A stretch of 64,000 nt of DNA from Rhodobacteraceae bacterium D3-12 (GTDB lineage Bacteria; Pseudomonadota; Alphaproteobacteria; Rhodobacterales; Rhodobacteraceae): assembly GCA_025916135.1 (NCBI GenBank), contig CP104793.1:2852001-2916000 (forward strand). The letters are read 5' to 3'. The position numbers and the translations under genes were made by a program. The notes under the pieces are model-generated. The model ran no database searches and was not told the origin of the DNA. It was given only the letters and a program-made list of their open reading frames with translations. This document shows, piece by piece, positions 53,249 to 62,464 of this stretch; the stretch's first letter is position 1, and each line of letters begins with the position of its first letter.

Positions 53249-54574
53249 ATGCAAAACCTTGTTCAACGCGGCTGGGTGCCAAAAACGACCGAAACGCTGG
53301 TTCAAACGGTCGCCGCCGATGTGTCAAACCAGACAAGTGACGCCATCGCCGCGCGGATCGAGGGCTTGGCAGTGGACAACAAGAGCATCCACGAAAAAGA
53401 TTGCTTTAACCTTAATCCCGCGACCAACGTGATGAACCCACGCGCAGAAGCCTTGCTTTCCAGTGGGTTAGGCACGCGCCCCTCGCTGGGCTATCCCGGT
53501 GACAAATACGAAATGGGGCTGGAAGCGATTGAGGAAATCGAGGTGATCTGCGCCGAGCTTTGTGCCGAAGTATTTGACGCGAAATACGCCGAAATCCGGG
53601 TGCCATCCGGCGCGATTGCCAACCTTTATGGCTTTATGGCGCTGTGCAAGCCGGGCGACCAAATCATTGTTCCGCCTGGCAAAATTGGCGGACACGTGAC
53701 GCATCACATGGCCGGGTGCGCCGGGCTTTATGGGTTGCAGATCCATGAGGCGCCGGTCGATGCCGATGGCTATTCGATTGACCTTGACGGGTTGGAGGCA
53801 TTGGCGCGGCGGGTGAAGCCGGTGCTGATCACGGTTGGCGGTTCGCTCAACCTGTATGAGCATCCGGTGCGTAAGGTGCGTGAAATCGCAGATAAAACAG
53901 GGGCTTACGTGCTGTTTGACGCGGCGCATCAATGCGGGATGATCGCCGGGAAGGCGTGGTCGAACCCGCTGGCAGAGGGCGCGCATCTGATGACGATGAG
54001 CACCTACAAGAGCCTTGGCGGGCCGCCTTCGGGTTTGATCGTGACCAACGAGGCGGAGATCGCCAAGCGGCTGGATTCAATCGCTTTTCCGGGCATGACG
54101 GCGAATTTCGACGCGGCGAAATCGGCCGCTTTGGCGATGGCGATGCTGGATTGGAAGGACCACGGCGAAGCCTACGCGCGGGCGATGATCGACACGGCGC
54201 ACGCCTTGGCCAAGGCGTTGAAAGACAACGGTATTGCGCTGTTCGAGGGGCGCGACGGGCCGACCCGAAGCCACCAGTTTGCGGTTCTGGCCGAGGGGTT
54301 TGGCGGCGGGCAAGCGGCGTCAAAGACCCTGCGAAAAGCCGGGTTTCTGGCCTGTGGCATCGGCCTTCCGATCAAGGAATTAGCGCATGATCTCAACGGG
54401 TTGCGAATTGGCACGCCAGAGCTTGTCCGGTGGGGGATGACGCCGTCTGACATGCCGGAATTGGGCGCGCGGATCGCGGCGGCTTTGAGGTCGAACAAGC
54501 CCGAAGAGCTGGCCGGGGAGACCGCAAAATATCGCGGGTTATTCAATCGTATACACTACGTTCACGGGGGTTAA
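53249..54574 (+). CDS. Serine hydroxymethyltransferase-like PLP enzyme
   Basis: A 441-residue fold-type I PLP protein. The Schiff-base lysine is in MSTYKSLGGPPSGL (about residue 252; SHMT has TTTHKTLRGPRGG), preceded by LFDAAHQCGMIAGKAW, where Asp contacts the cofactor, and by NLNPATNVMNPRAEALLSSGLG near the N-terminus. It is not the canonical GlyA, whose sequence differs around the lysine. Candidate roles are 2-methylserine hydroxymethyltransferase or another beta-hydroxy-amino-acid aldolase; neither can be settled. GGAG is about 8 bp before the ATG. It is divergent from the LysR gene. Confidence 0.8.
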   Translation: MQNLVQRGWVPKTTETLVQTVAADVSNQTSDAIAARIEGLAVDNKSIHEKDCFNLNPATNVMNPRAEALLSSGLGTRPSLGYPGDKYEMGLEAIEEIEVICAELCAEVFDAKYAEIRVPSGAIANLYGFMALCKPGDQIIVPPGKIGGHVTHHMAGCAGLYGLQIHEAPVDADGYSIDLDGLEALARRVKPVLITVGGSLNLYEHPVRKVREIADKTGAYVLFDAAHQCGMIAGKAWSNPLAEGAHLMTMSTYKSLGGPPSGLIVTNEAEIAKRLDSIAFPGMTANFDAAKSAALAMAMLDWKDHGEAYARAMIDTAHALAKALKDNGIALFEGRDGPTRSHQFAVLAEGFGGGQAASKTLRKAGFLACGIGLPIKELAHDLNGLRIGTPELVRWGMTPSDMPELGARIAAALRSNKPEELAGETAKYRGLFNRIHYVHGG

Positions 54575-54606
54575 CCGGGGCAATCGGGGCGAAATCAAAA
54601 CGTATG

Positions 54607-54639
54607 ACTCCCGGCTGACATTCGGCTGACTTCCGGCTG
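54607..54639 (-). repeat. Three-unit array of 11-bp repeats, copy 3 (inverted)
   Basis: Read on the minus strand: CAGCCGGAAGT, CAGCCGAATGT, CAGCCGGGAGT. It is the same design as the arrays at 9670 and 31725, with two units slightly diverged. Two GGTTAACGC repeats follow at about 54657 and 54672 on the plus strand. It lies between the converging SHMT-like and DUF1989 genes. Confidence 0.8.
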
Positions 54640-54709
54640 CCGTTTAAGTGAACCGTTGGTTAACGCAAAATTGGTTAACGCAGCGTTTGGTAACCTTTTG
54701 AACCGCAGC

Positions 54710-55552
54710 CTAGCCTCCATGGCTACGGTCATAACCGTTGGGCGCGGGGGAGGTCCAGCCGGTGAGCGCCTCCGGGTCGGGGGCGAACACCTCGACCAGC
54801 AGCGGGAAGCAGGCGGCGGTATCGGACGAATGCTCGGCCGAGCAATCGCCGCCGGGACAGGCGGAGAGCGCGCCGAGCAGGTCAATCTCGGCAAAGAATT
54901 CGAGGTGGTCGCCGGGGCGCACCGGAGAAGCTTTCATAAAATATTGCCCGGTGTCGCGGGTGAAGCCGGTACACATGAAGACGTTGAGCACGTCATGCAC
55001 ATGCGGTTCGGCCTCGTGCAGACTCATGCCGGTTTCGGCGGCCAGAGCGCGGGTGAGGTTGGAGTGGCAGCAATGGTGATACTGCGTGCCGGCCAGAAGG
55101 TTGCCGGTGTAAGGGTCACAGCGCGTGCCGATCACGTCATGCACCGAGCCGCCGAAGGCGTCGATGCCATACCAGCCAAGCGTGTCGGTGGTGATGGTGG
55201 CCATGGGGCGCAGGGTTGGGAAGCTGCTCCACATCCGCTCGCCCGTGGTGAGGTGGGTGCCGTGAAGGGCGCGGGATTTGCCGGAGTAGAACCGCTCGCT
55301 GAGGTCATTGGCGTTCCAGAGGTTGAGGTCACCGACCTGTGGGCCATCGACCGAGGAGATGCGAAAGAAATGCCCGGCCGGGGCGCGGAAGGTTCTGGCA
55401 TCGCGCGGAGGGACCAGCACCTCGGCCGTTTTGATCGCACCGGCGCGGGCGGCGGCGTAGAGCGCGAGATCGGGCTTGGGCAGCGTTTCATTGGGGTAGC
55501 AGATGACAGGTTTGACGGCGCGGCGTTGGGCGGCATCGGGTGGTGTTGGCAT
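54710..55552 (-). CDS. DUF1989 (urea carboxylase-associated) family protein
   Basis: A 280-residue protein of the DUF1989/YcgI family. The core shows RTFRAPAGHFFRISSVDGPQVGDLNLWN, LTTGERMWSSFPTLRPMATI and HHCCHSNLTRAL, with conserved His/Cys residues likely to bind a metal. Members are found next to urea carboxylase genes and in purine or urea catabolism, but no urea gene is nearby here. The ATG at 55552 has AAGGAG 7 bp upstream; the frame extends upstream without a better start. It is followed by the 11-bp repeat array. Confidence 0.85.
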   Translation of the reverse strand: MPTPPDAAQRRAVKPVICYPNETLPKPDLALYAAARAGAIKTAEVLVPPRDARTFRAPAGHFFRISSVDGPQVGDLNLWNANDLSERFYSGKSRALHGTHLTTGERMWSSFPTLRPMATITTDTLGWYGIDAFGGSVHDVIGTRCDPYTGNLLAGTQYHHCCHSNLTRALAAETGMSLHEAEPHVHDVLNVFMCTGFTRDTGQYFMKASPVRPGDHLEFFAEIDLLGALSACPGGDCSAEHSSDTAACFPLLVEVFAPDPEALTGWTSPAPNGYDRSHGG

Positions 55553-55611
55553 GGCGCGGCTCCTTGCGATTGGGCCAACAGTCCAACGAATTGCAGCCAA
55601 GCGCAACAGCA

Positions 55612-55662
55612 GGCATGCGCCGGCCATATGGCGGGCGCATGCCGGATCGTAGGCGATCCGGC
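55612..55662. repeat. Nested palindromes in the DUF1989-decarboxylase gap
   Basis: GGCATGCGCC (55612-55621) pairs with GGCGCATGCC (55634-55643) around the palindrome GCCATATGGC (55623-55632), with only the bases at 55622 and 55633 unpaired. A second hairpin, GCCGGATCG-tagg-CGATCCGGC (55641-55662), follows, sharing three bases. It lies in a 359-bp gap without a gene and is about 60 bp upstream of the DUF1989 start. Confidence 0.6.
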
Positions 55663-55716
55663 GGGGAGCGCAATGGGTTGGCTGGGGAGGTCTGGACGGG
55701 AGAGGTGTGAACGGGG

Positions 55717-55833
55717 CATGCCCGACCTCGGGAGGGCCAGACAGACGAGCGCGACCGTTGTGATGCCGAATGCCATCGCCCCGAGCGCAGCGGTCGTCGT
55801 ATGAATGCCCTCCCCGGGGGGAGGTCGGGCATG
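55717..55833. repeat. MITE-like element with 13-bp inverted repeats
   Basis: CATGCCCGACCTC at 55717-55729 and GAGGTCGGGCATG at 55821-55833 are perfect inverted copies bounding 117 bp. CCTCCCC...GAGG and GCGCGGTCGCGC palindromes follow at its right end. No transposase is nearby and no target duplication was seen. It may be a small mobile remnant or a structured transcript end of the decarboxylase gene. Confidence 0.45.
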
Positions 55834-55911
55834 GCGCGGTCGCGCCGGGTGCTTCGCTTTTTCAGGGATGCACCCGGAGTCTTTCGCGCAATTACACCTC
55901 TCGTCAGATGC

Positions 55912-57084
55912 TCAGATCACCACCACATCCAGCGGCGGGAAGCCGTTGAAGCCGACGGAAGCATAGCTCGACGTGTAGGCGCCGCAATTGCGGATCAACA
56001 CGCGGTCGCCGGAGCGCAGACCAAGGGGGAGATCGACCATCCGTTTCTCATAGAGCACATCGGCGCTGTCACAGGAGGGGCCAGCCATGATGCAGGGGCC
56101 GCGGCGTTCGGCGTCGCGCTCGGTCACGAATTGATAGCGGATCGCCTCGTCCATGGTTTCGGCGAGGCCCGAGAATTTGCCGATATCGAGGTAGACCCAG
56201 CGGTGCAATTCGTCCTCGGATTTGCGCGAGACCAGCAGCACCTCGGCGGCGATCATGCCCGCTTCGGCGACCAGCCCGCGGCCCGGTTCGGCCATGATGC
56301 GGGGCACGTCGCCGAAGCGTTCGTTGATGAGGGCGATGACGCGGGCGGCGTAGGGCGTGGGGGCTTCGATCGCCTCGCCGTAAAACGCCGGGAAGCCGCC
56401 GCCGATGTTGAGCAGCGAGAGGTCATGCCCCGCCGCGCGCGCCGCGTGCCAGAGGGCAGCGATTTGATCGAGGGTGGCGGCCCACATGCGCGCCTCGCGG
56501 GTTTGCGAGCCGACGTGGAAAGAGAAGCCCACCGGCGCGAGGCCCAATGCGCGGGCGCGGTCGAGCAGGGAAATCGCCTTGTCCCGGCCACAGCCGAATT
56601 TGCGCGAGAGCGGCCAGTCGGCCTCGGAGGCGTCAACGATCAGGCGGATATAAACCTCGGACCCCGGTGCGAATTCAGCTATCTTTTCAAGCTCTTGCTC
56701 GGCATCTGCCGCAAAGAGGCGAATGCCCGCGTGATAGGCGAATTCGATGTCGGAGGCGCGTTTGATGGTGTTGCCAAAAGAGATTTTCGACGGCTCGGCG
56801 CCTTGGCTGAGGCAGAGTTCAATCTCGGCGCGGCTGGCGGCGTCAAAGCCGGAGCCGAGGTTTACCAGCGTCTCGATGATCTCGCGCGCGGGGTTTGCCT
56901 TGACCGCGTAGTGGATGTGCGCCGGGCCGAGACCCGCCGCCAGAGCGGCGTATTGACGGGCCACCGCTTGGGTGTCGATCACCAGCGTCGGGCGATCAAA
57001 GCGGGCGGTTTGCAGGAAGGTTTCGACGCGCGAAACAGGCATAGCACGACGGGCGACCCCAAGGTCGGTTACGAAAGCGTTCAT
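55912..57084 (-). CDS. Type III PLP ornithine/lysine decarboxylase
   Basis: A 390-residue alanine-racemase-fold decarboxylase of the eukaryotic ODC type, producing putrescine or cadaverine. The PLP lysine is in YAVKANP (Lys62). Other features are FGNTIK (sometimes used to separate ornithine- and lysine-active members), HVGSQ, a Gly-rich GGGFP loop, AEPGRGLVA and the catalytic Cys in GPSCDSAD. The ATG at 57084 is favoured over the one two codons upstream because GGAG sits 6 bp before it. It supplies polyamines; whether it also decarboxylates lysine cannot be read from sequence. Confidence 0.9.
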   Translation of the reverse strand: MNAFVTDLGVARRAMPVSRVETFLQTARFDRPTLVIDTQAVARQYAALAAGLGPAHIHYAVKANPAREIIETLVNLGSGFDAASRAEIELCLSQGAEPSKISFGNTIKRASDIEFAYHAGIRLFAADAEQELEKIAEFAPGSEVYIRLIVDASEADWPLSRKFGCGRDKAISLLDRARALGLAPVGFSFHVGSQTREARMWAATLDQIAALWHAARAAGHDLSLLNIGGGFPAFYGEAIEAPTPYAARVIALINERFGDVPRIMAEPGRGLVAEAGMIAAEVLLVSRKSEDELHRWVYLDIGKFSGLAETMDEAIRYQFVTERDAERRGPCIMAGPSCDSADVLYEKRMVDLPLGLRSGDRVLIRNCGAYTSSYASVGFNGFPPLDVVVI

Positions 57085-57283
57085 GGTCATCTCCAAAAGA
57101 CAATGGCCTTGCATAGGCCGATCCGTTCAAAGGGAGACGTTACCGTCGCTGCGTAACCATAGGGGATGTGGCCCCTTGCGCCAGAGGCGCGTGCGTTGGC
57201 GTCTTGATCGCGCAATTGGGGCCAAACGCGATTCTGCGCAAGTGGTAAAATGCGCGGGCGGGTGGTTTTTTGCGTGCCCGGGT

Positions 57284-57511
57284 TTAACTCGCCTTATCTG
57301 TGCCCGGGCGGCGACAGTCATAGGGGGGCTTGCCCGTTGTTGTCACGGTTTGTGCGCCGCAGGCGACACACACATAGTGGCGTTCTGCGCCCTGCGCGCG
57401 CGGATCGCCACGGCGGCGGTCTTCGCGCCAGCGACAGTGGCGCGCGGCGGGATTGGCGTAGATCGCGATAAGAATGATGGCGATGACGACGCCAGCGAGG
57501 GCAAAAATCAT
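57284..57511 (-). CDS. Small membrane protein with C-terminal CxxC motif
   Basis: A 75-residue protein: one N-terminal membrane helix (IFALAGVVIAIILIAIYA) followed by a basic cytoplasmic part with CVACG and a third Cys 13-14 residues later, possibly binding metal. Similar short proteins occur in Rhodobacterales; none is characterised. It lies between the dehydrogenase and decarboxylase genes with about 200 bp to the latter. Confidence 0.6.
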   Translation of the reverse strand: MIFALAGVVIAIILIAIYANPAARHCRWREDRRRGDPRAQGAERHYVCVACGAQTVTTTGKPPYDCRRPGTDKAS

Positions 57512-57603
57512 GGCGTGATGAGGCGCGTATGGGCGCGAAATGTCAAGTTTCAGACGGGAGGGCGCATGGCCATGCCCCCGTCCCTTTCACATGATCGCAA
57601 CCG

Positions 57604-59250
57604 TCAGGCGCTGCGCCCTGCCGCACGGCCCGAGAAGATACAGCCGCCGAGGAAGGTGCCTTCGAGCGCGTTGTAGCCGTGATAGCCGCCACCGCCGAAG
57701 CCCGAAACCTCGCCCGCGGCATAGAGCCCCTCGAACGGGGTGCCATCGGGGCGCAAGACGCGGGCGTCGATATCGGTGTGCAGCCCGCCCAGCGATTTGC
57801 GGGTCAGGATGTTGAGGCGCACGGCGATGAGCGGCCCCTTGGAGGGATCGAGGATGCGGTGTGGTTTGGCCACGCGCACGATCTTGTCCCCGAGGTAGTT
57901 GCGGGCCGAGCGGATCGCCATCACTTGCGCATCCTTGGAGAATTTATGCGCGATCTGGCTGTCGCGGGCCTCGATCTGGGCGCGGATGCGGGCCGGGTCG
58001 AGCGGCGCATCGGGGGTCAGCGCATTCATGCCTTTGATCAGCGTGTCGAGGTCATCAGAGATAACGAAATCCTCACCATGGCTTTTGAAGGCTTCGACCT
58101 CGGTCGTGGCGCCCTTCTTGAAGGTGCGCGCCTTGAGCACCTCCCAAAGCTTGCCAGACACGAAATCGGGGTTTTGTTCGGAACCGGAGAGGGCGAATTC
58201 CTTTTCGATGATCTTTTGCGTGAGGATGAACCAGCTGTGCTCGTGCCCCGTTTGCAGGATGCGTTTCAGGGTCGCCAACGTGTCAAAGCCCGGCAGGCAG
58301 GGCGCCTCCATCCGCTCGCCCAGAGCGTCGAACCACATGGAGGACGGGCCGGGCAGCACGCGGATGCCGTGGTTGGGCCAGATCGGATCCCAATTGGCGA
58401 GGCCTTCGGTATAGTGCCACATGCGGTCTTCGTTGATGGCCCCTGCCCCGGCGGCTTTGGCGGCTTCGGCCATTTGGCCGTCGACGTAATCAGGCACGCC
58501 GGCGACCATGCGTGCGGGCGCGGGGCCTAGCCGGTCGACCGGCCAGACTTTGCGCACCATGTCGTGGTTGCCGCCGATGCCGCCGCTGGCGACGATCACG
58601 TTCTCGGCGTGGTATTCAAAGGTGCCCGTCACCTCGCGGTTGGTCGAGGCCCCGCGCCGCGCGTGATCATGGGCGAGCATTTCGCCCTGCACGCCCGTGA
58701 CGCGCCCGTTGGTGACAACGAAGCCGGTCACGCGGTGGCGGAAGGCAAAGCGCAGCGTGCCCGCCGCTTCGGCCGCGCGGGCGAGGTCGACAAAGGGCGC
58801 AACGATGCCTTCGCCCGCGCCCCATGTGATGTGAAAGCGCGGCACCGAATTGCCATGCCCATCAGCAAAGCCGCCGCCGCGTTCGGCCCAGCCCACAAGC
58901 GGGATCCAGCGCATGCCGATCGCGGCGAGATCATCGCGCATCGGCCCGGCGGCATAGTCGAGATAGGCCTCGGCCACTTGGCGAGGGTTATCATCCTCGG
59001 GACGATCAAAACCGGCGCTTCCCATCCAGTCGTTATGGGCCAGCGTGCGGCTGTCTTTGACGCCCATGCGGCGTTGCTCGGGCGTGTCGATCATGAAGAG
59101 GCCACCGAGGGACCAGAACGCCTGACCGCCGAGGCTTTGCTCGCCTTCCTGTTCGATCATCAGCACCTTGCGGCCCCGGTTGGTGGCGGCGTGGGCGGCG
59201 GCCAGCCCGGCAAGGCCGCCGCCTACGATGATGATGTCTGCGTCTGGCAT
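57604..59250 (-). CDS. FAD-binding dehydrogenase (KsdD/succinate dehydrogenase-like fold)
   Basis: A 548-residue flavoprotein. The dinucleotide-binding motif DIIIVGGGLAGLAAAHAA begins at residue 5 and is followed by the FAD-binding acidic residue in KVLMIEQEGEQSLGGQ. The C-terminal FAD loop is GLYAAGEVSGFGGGGYHGYNALEGTFLGGC. It belongs to the 'FAD-binding dehydrogenase' group (COG3573-like) related to 3-ketosteroid dehydrogenases, with unknown substrate. The ATG at 59250 has AAGAGGGA about 6 bp upstream. It stands alone with long gaps on both sides. Confidence 0.85.
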   Translation of the reverse strand: MPDADIIIVGGGLAGLAAAHAATNRGRKVLMIEQEGEQSLGGQAFWSLGGLFMIDTPEQRRMGVKDSRTLAHNDWMGSAGFDRPEDDNPRQVAEAYLDYAAGPMRDDLAAIGMRWIPLVGWAERGGGFADGHGNSVPRFHITWGAGEGIVAPFVDLARAAEAAGTLRFAFRHRVTGFVVTNGRVTGVQGEMLAHDHARRGASTNREVTGTFEYHAENVIVASGGIGGNHDMVRKVWPVDRLGPAPARMVAGVPDYVDGQMAEAAKAAGAGAINEDRMWHYTEGLANWDPIWPNHGIRVLPGPSSMWFDALGERMEAPCLPGFDTLATLKRILQTGHEHSWFILTQKIIEKEFALSGSEQNPDFVSGKLWEVLKARTFKKGATTEVEAFKSHGEDFVISDDLDTLIKGMNALTPDAPLDPARIRAQIEARDSQIAHKFSKDAQVMAIRSARNYLGDKIVRVAKPHRILDPSKGPLIAVRLNILTRKSLGGLHTDIDARVLRPDGTPFEGLYAAGEVSGFGGGGYHGYNALEGTFLGGCIFSGRAAGRSA

Positions 59251-59809
59251 GTTTGTCCCTCTTCCCCGTTTGAGACCGAGCGTAGGAGGTTTGGGGCGGG
59301 TCTGTCTATGTTGACGGTGGGTTAGTGGAAAGCCGGGCGGCGGCGGACCGGGGGGGGCGGTCTGGCGATGCATCCTCTCGGCAATGGGTGGCTTGCGGGT
59401 TTGATGCCGTGCATTGACGGCGCGCGCGGGGGCGACCCGACGGTATTATCGCATGTTTTAACTATGCCAAGTCCGAACACCTTCACCGTCGCGCCTGTCC
59501 TCAGCCAAATCGCCGCCGCGTTGGGGCGCGCCGGCGATGCACGGCGGCCTGCGGCCTTGTTCCCGTGCAAGGGCAGTAACGAAATGAGGCTTTCGGATGC
59601 GGCACCGGGCGCGAATAGCGGCCCTTTGGGCCGCCGCGCATCACTGCCGCGCTCCCACGCGGCGGCGATTGGCTGCTGTCATGTGCGCCATTCATCGTGG
59701 TCGGATTTGGCTGGCATAAATTGCCCCAATCAGTCGTTGCATCGCCACCGCGCGCGGCAGCCATGCGCGCTGGTCGGCGGCGGGGAGCTCACCCCCGCCG
59801 CCGGTTGGG
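59251..59809. other. 559-bp gap without a recognised gene
   Basis: Open frames here are short and compositionally poor. Visible structure: the hairpin GCGGCCC-ttt-GGGCCGC (59618-59634) and a C/G-rich end. No RNA gene was recognised. The left part is the dehydrogenase promoter region, the right part the 3' side of creD. Confidence 0.4.
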
Positions 59810-61236
59810 TCAGCTTGCCGGACCGCTTGCCGTGGCCGGGGCCTGTGCGCGCGCCGGGCGGGTGAACCAGCGGCGGCGGGTGCGCCCCTCGCCATACCAA
59901 TTGGCGTTGCGGGTGGCGAACATCGTGCCGGCGATGGCGCCAAAGGTCAGCACCGCCCCGGCCAGAAGCGCGTAATCAGCGCTGCGCAGGATCAGGTAGA
60001 GCACGCCGTAGAGCACGCCCTGCAACGCCGCGAGCAGCCATGTGCGCCGCCCCAAGCCCAGCGCGAGCGCCCCGAAGCCCGCGATCAGCGCCACCGTCGC
60101 GGCGGCAGAGATCAGATAGGCCAGCGCAAACCCCATCTGTTCGGCCAGTGCCAGCATCAGCAGGAAAAACGCCGATTGAGCCAGCCCGACAAGGATGTAT
60201 TGCACCGGATGTGCGGGGCGCTTTGTCTGTCCTTCGATCAGGAAAATCGTAAGGAAGGTCAGGCCGATAAACAGCACGCCGTAATGCGCCGCGCGGTAGC
60301 TTTTTTGATAAAAATCATTGGGTTGATAGAGGCGCACGCCAAAGCTGGTATGGCGGCGGGCGTCGGCTTCGTGATCCTGACGGGCGATTTGGGCCACGGC
60401 GCGGGCAAGGTGGGGAATGGTCCATGAGGCGGTAAAACCGGCCTCGGACACCTCGCGCGTGTCGGGCAGGAAGGCGCCGATAAAGCTGGGATGCGGCCAG
60501 TCGCTTGTCATTGCAATCCGGCTTTCACGCCCTGCGGGGTGAGCGTGAGCGATTGCGCGCCGTTGATGGCGAGGCTGAGGTGATAGGTGCCATGCTTGCG
60601 TGGATCACCCGTCGCCGCTTCGATGCCTTGCATGTCACCTTGGGCGGCGCCGAGCGGTTCGAGCATCAGGGTCTTGCCCCCCGCTTTGAGCGTTGCCGCG
60701 CCGCGCAGGGCGCGGTTTGAGCTAACGTGGACGCGCAGGCGTGCTTGATCCCACAGCGCGATCTCTTCGCCGGTGAGGTGGTCGGCGAGTTGATCGACGG
60801 GAAAATCGAAGGCCAGCGCCAGATCGGCGCGGTAGACCGGCACGCGAAAAATGCCGCGGTGGCGCTCTTCTGTTTTGCTTGTGACGTCGGCGTCAAAGCG
60901 GTTGGGATAGAGGTAAACCGGCGCGCGGGCTTGCACGCGATCAACCTCGCGGATGACAAAGATCGGGTTGCCTTTGCCATCAAGCTTTTGCGCGCCGGTG
61001 GCCGGGTCGGTCAGCTCGTGTTTCTCGCGCACGGTGACGGTTTCCTGGACCGGCACGACCAGAACCGGGCCGCTAAGCTTTTGCCGCCCGCCCCACTCGT
61101 GACCGACGCTTTGCATTGTGGAGCGGTTATAGCCGGCGCGTTCGTTGATGATTTCCGAGACGAAAAAGGCGGGGATGAACATCAGAAGAGTTAAGAGCCC
61201 AACGATAAGGAAGCGGAGACCGGGGGAGTTACGCAT
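59810..61236 (-). CDS. creD: Inner-membrane protein CreD (frameshifted)
   Basis: About 475 residues once joined. A first membrane helix (RFLIVGLLTLLMFIPAFFV) is followed by a large periplasmic domain (RQKLSGPVLVVPVQE, YLYPNRFDADV) and a C-terminal block of membrane helices beginning YGVLFIGLTFLTIFLIEG. CreD responds to the CreBC two-component system in enterics; in other bacteria it appears without CreBC and its role is unclear. Here the N-terminal frame ends VKAGLQ and the next begins MTSDWPHPSF, overlapping by 4 bp. One added A at 60509-60511 makes one protein, as in homologues. A true split gene is possible but less likely. Confidence 0.85.
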
Positions 61237-61378
61237 ATGCACTGTCCTTTTGCATTTTGAATTATGCAGACAGGATTAGCGGCGCGATTGCGCAAGGCTT
61301 TGAGGGGTGTTTCAGCAGATTTCGTGCAGGCGTGGCGGTGTAAGGGGTGGCGGTGCAGGCATGGTGGGGTCGCCGGGA

Positions 61379-61666
61379 TCAGGCGTCGTCGGTGAGCCGT
61401 TTGATCAGATGGGCGCGGCGCTCTGCTTTGGTAAGGGTGCCCGCGCTATAGCCGTTGCCAAAGGCGGCTTGGGTCTCGGGAGAGGCATAGTCGCTTTCAA
61501 ACACGCGCCCGAGCTGTTTAAGCATCTCGGCGACCTCCCACGAGAAGCCGCTTTCGCCCATGGCAACGCGATTGAGGTAATGCATCCGCGACGCGAGAGC
61601 GTGGCAGGTGGCGCGGAACTCTTCTTTGGATTTGAATTCCAGAGAGGGTTCCGCGGGGTCGCCCAT
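61379..61666 (-). CDS. Conserved hypothetical protein downstream of sdhB
   Basis: A 95-residue soluble protein, mostly helical (FKSKEEFRATCHALASRMHYLNRVAMGESGFSWEVAEMLKQLGRV). No known domain was recognised. Its ATG overlaps the sdhB stop codon (TGATG), so it is translated with the sdh genes. The pairing suggests a link with succinate dehydrogenase, but no function is established. Confidence 0.7.
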   Translation of the reverse strand: MGDPAEPSLEFKSKEEFRATCHALASRMHYLNRVAMGESGFSWEVAEMLKQLGRVFESDYASPETQAAFGNGYSAGTLTKAERRAHLIKRLTDDA

Positions 61667-62448
61667 CACACCACCCGATTGACCATCATCTGCTTGATCT
61701 CAGAGATCGCCTTGGCCGGGTTCAACCCTTTGGGGCAGGTCTTGGTGCAGTTCATGATGGTGTGGCAGCGATAGAGTTTGAACGGATCTTCCAGATCGTC
61801 CAAACGCTCGCCCGTGGCCTCATCGCGGCTGTCGATGATCCAGCGGTAGGCATGCAAGAGCGCCGCCGGGCCGAGGTATTTGTCCGAGTTCCACCAGTAG
61901 GACGGGCAGGACGTGGAGCAGGACGCGCACATCACGCATTCATAAAGACCATCGAGTTTCTTGCGGTCTTCAATCGACTGGCGCCATTCGCGTTGCGGGC
62001 GGTTGGTTTTGGTTTCGAGCCACGGCATGATGCTGGCGTGCTGGGCATAGAAATGCGTGAGGTCGGGGATCAGGTCCTTGACCACCGGCATATGCGGCAG
62101 CGGATAGATTTTGACCGTCTCGCCTTTGATCTCGTCCATGCCATAGATACAGGCCAGAGTGTTCAGCCCGTCGATGTTCATCGCGCAGGAACCACAGATC
62201 CCTTCGCGGCAGGAGCGGCGGAAGGTCAGCGTCGGGTCGACCTTGTCCTTGATATAGATGAGCCCGTCCAGAACCATCGGCCCGCAATCGTCGAGATCAA
62301 CGAAGTAGGTGTCAACGCGTGGGTTCTGGCCGTCATCCGGGCTCCAGCGATAGATCTGGAACTTGCGCAGGTTGGTCGCGCCGGAGGGCTTGGGCCATGT
62401 CTTGCCCGTCACCATGCGGGAGTTCTTTGGAAGGGTCAGTTGAACCAT
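61666..62448 (-). CDS. sdhB: Succinate dehydrogenase iron-sulfur subunit
   Basis: A 260-residue Fe-S subunit of complex II, passing electrons from the flavoprotein to the quinone site. The plant-type [2Fe-2S] motif [21 protein letters not shown] is near residue 80, and the bacterial-type [4Fe-4S]/[3Fe-4S] motifs [11 protein letters not shown] and [14 protein letters not shown] follow. Length and spacing fit SdhB. The gene lies 17 bp after the sdh-linked lipoprotein gene and overlaps the downstream hypothetical gene by one base. Confidence 0.97.
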   Translation of the reverse strand: MVQLTLPKNSRMVTGKTWPKPSGATNLRKFQIYRWSPDDGQNPRVDTYFVDLDDCGPMVLDGLIYIKDKVDPTLTFRRSCREGICGSCAMNIDGLNTLACIYGMDEIKGETVKIYPLPHMPVVKDLIPDLTHFYAQHASIMPWLETKTNRPQREWRQSIEDRKKLDGLYECVMCASCSTSCPSYWWNSDKYLGPAALLHAYRWIIDSRDEATGERLDDLEDPFKLYRCHTIMNCTKTCPKGLNPAKAISEIKQMMVNRVV

Positions 62449-62464
62449 GGGGTCGGTCCTCTGC

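Noticed and set aside
59501-59764. A small minus-strand frame in the gap before creD
   Set aside because: Arg/Pro-rich composition, no conserved motif and no good start.
60505-60515. CreD encoded as two translationally coupled proteins (ATGA overlap)
   Set aside because: Homologues are single proteins, and adding one A merges the frames exactly; the overlap is probably an artefact of the missing base.
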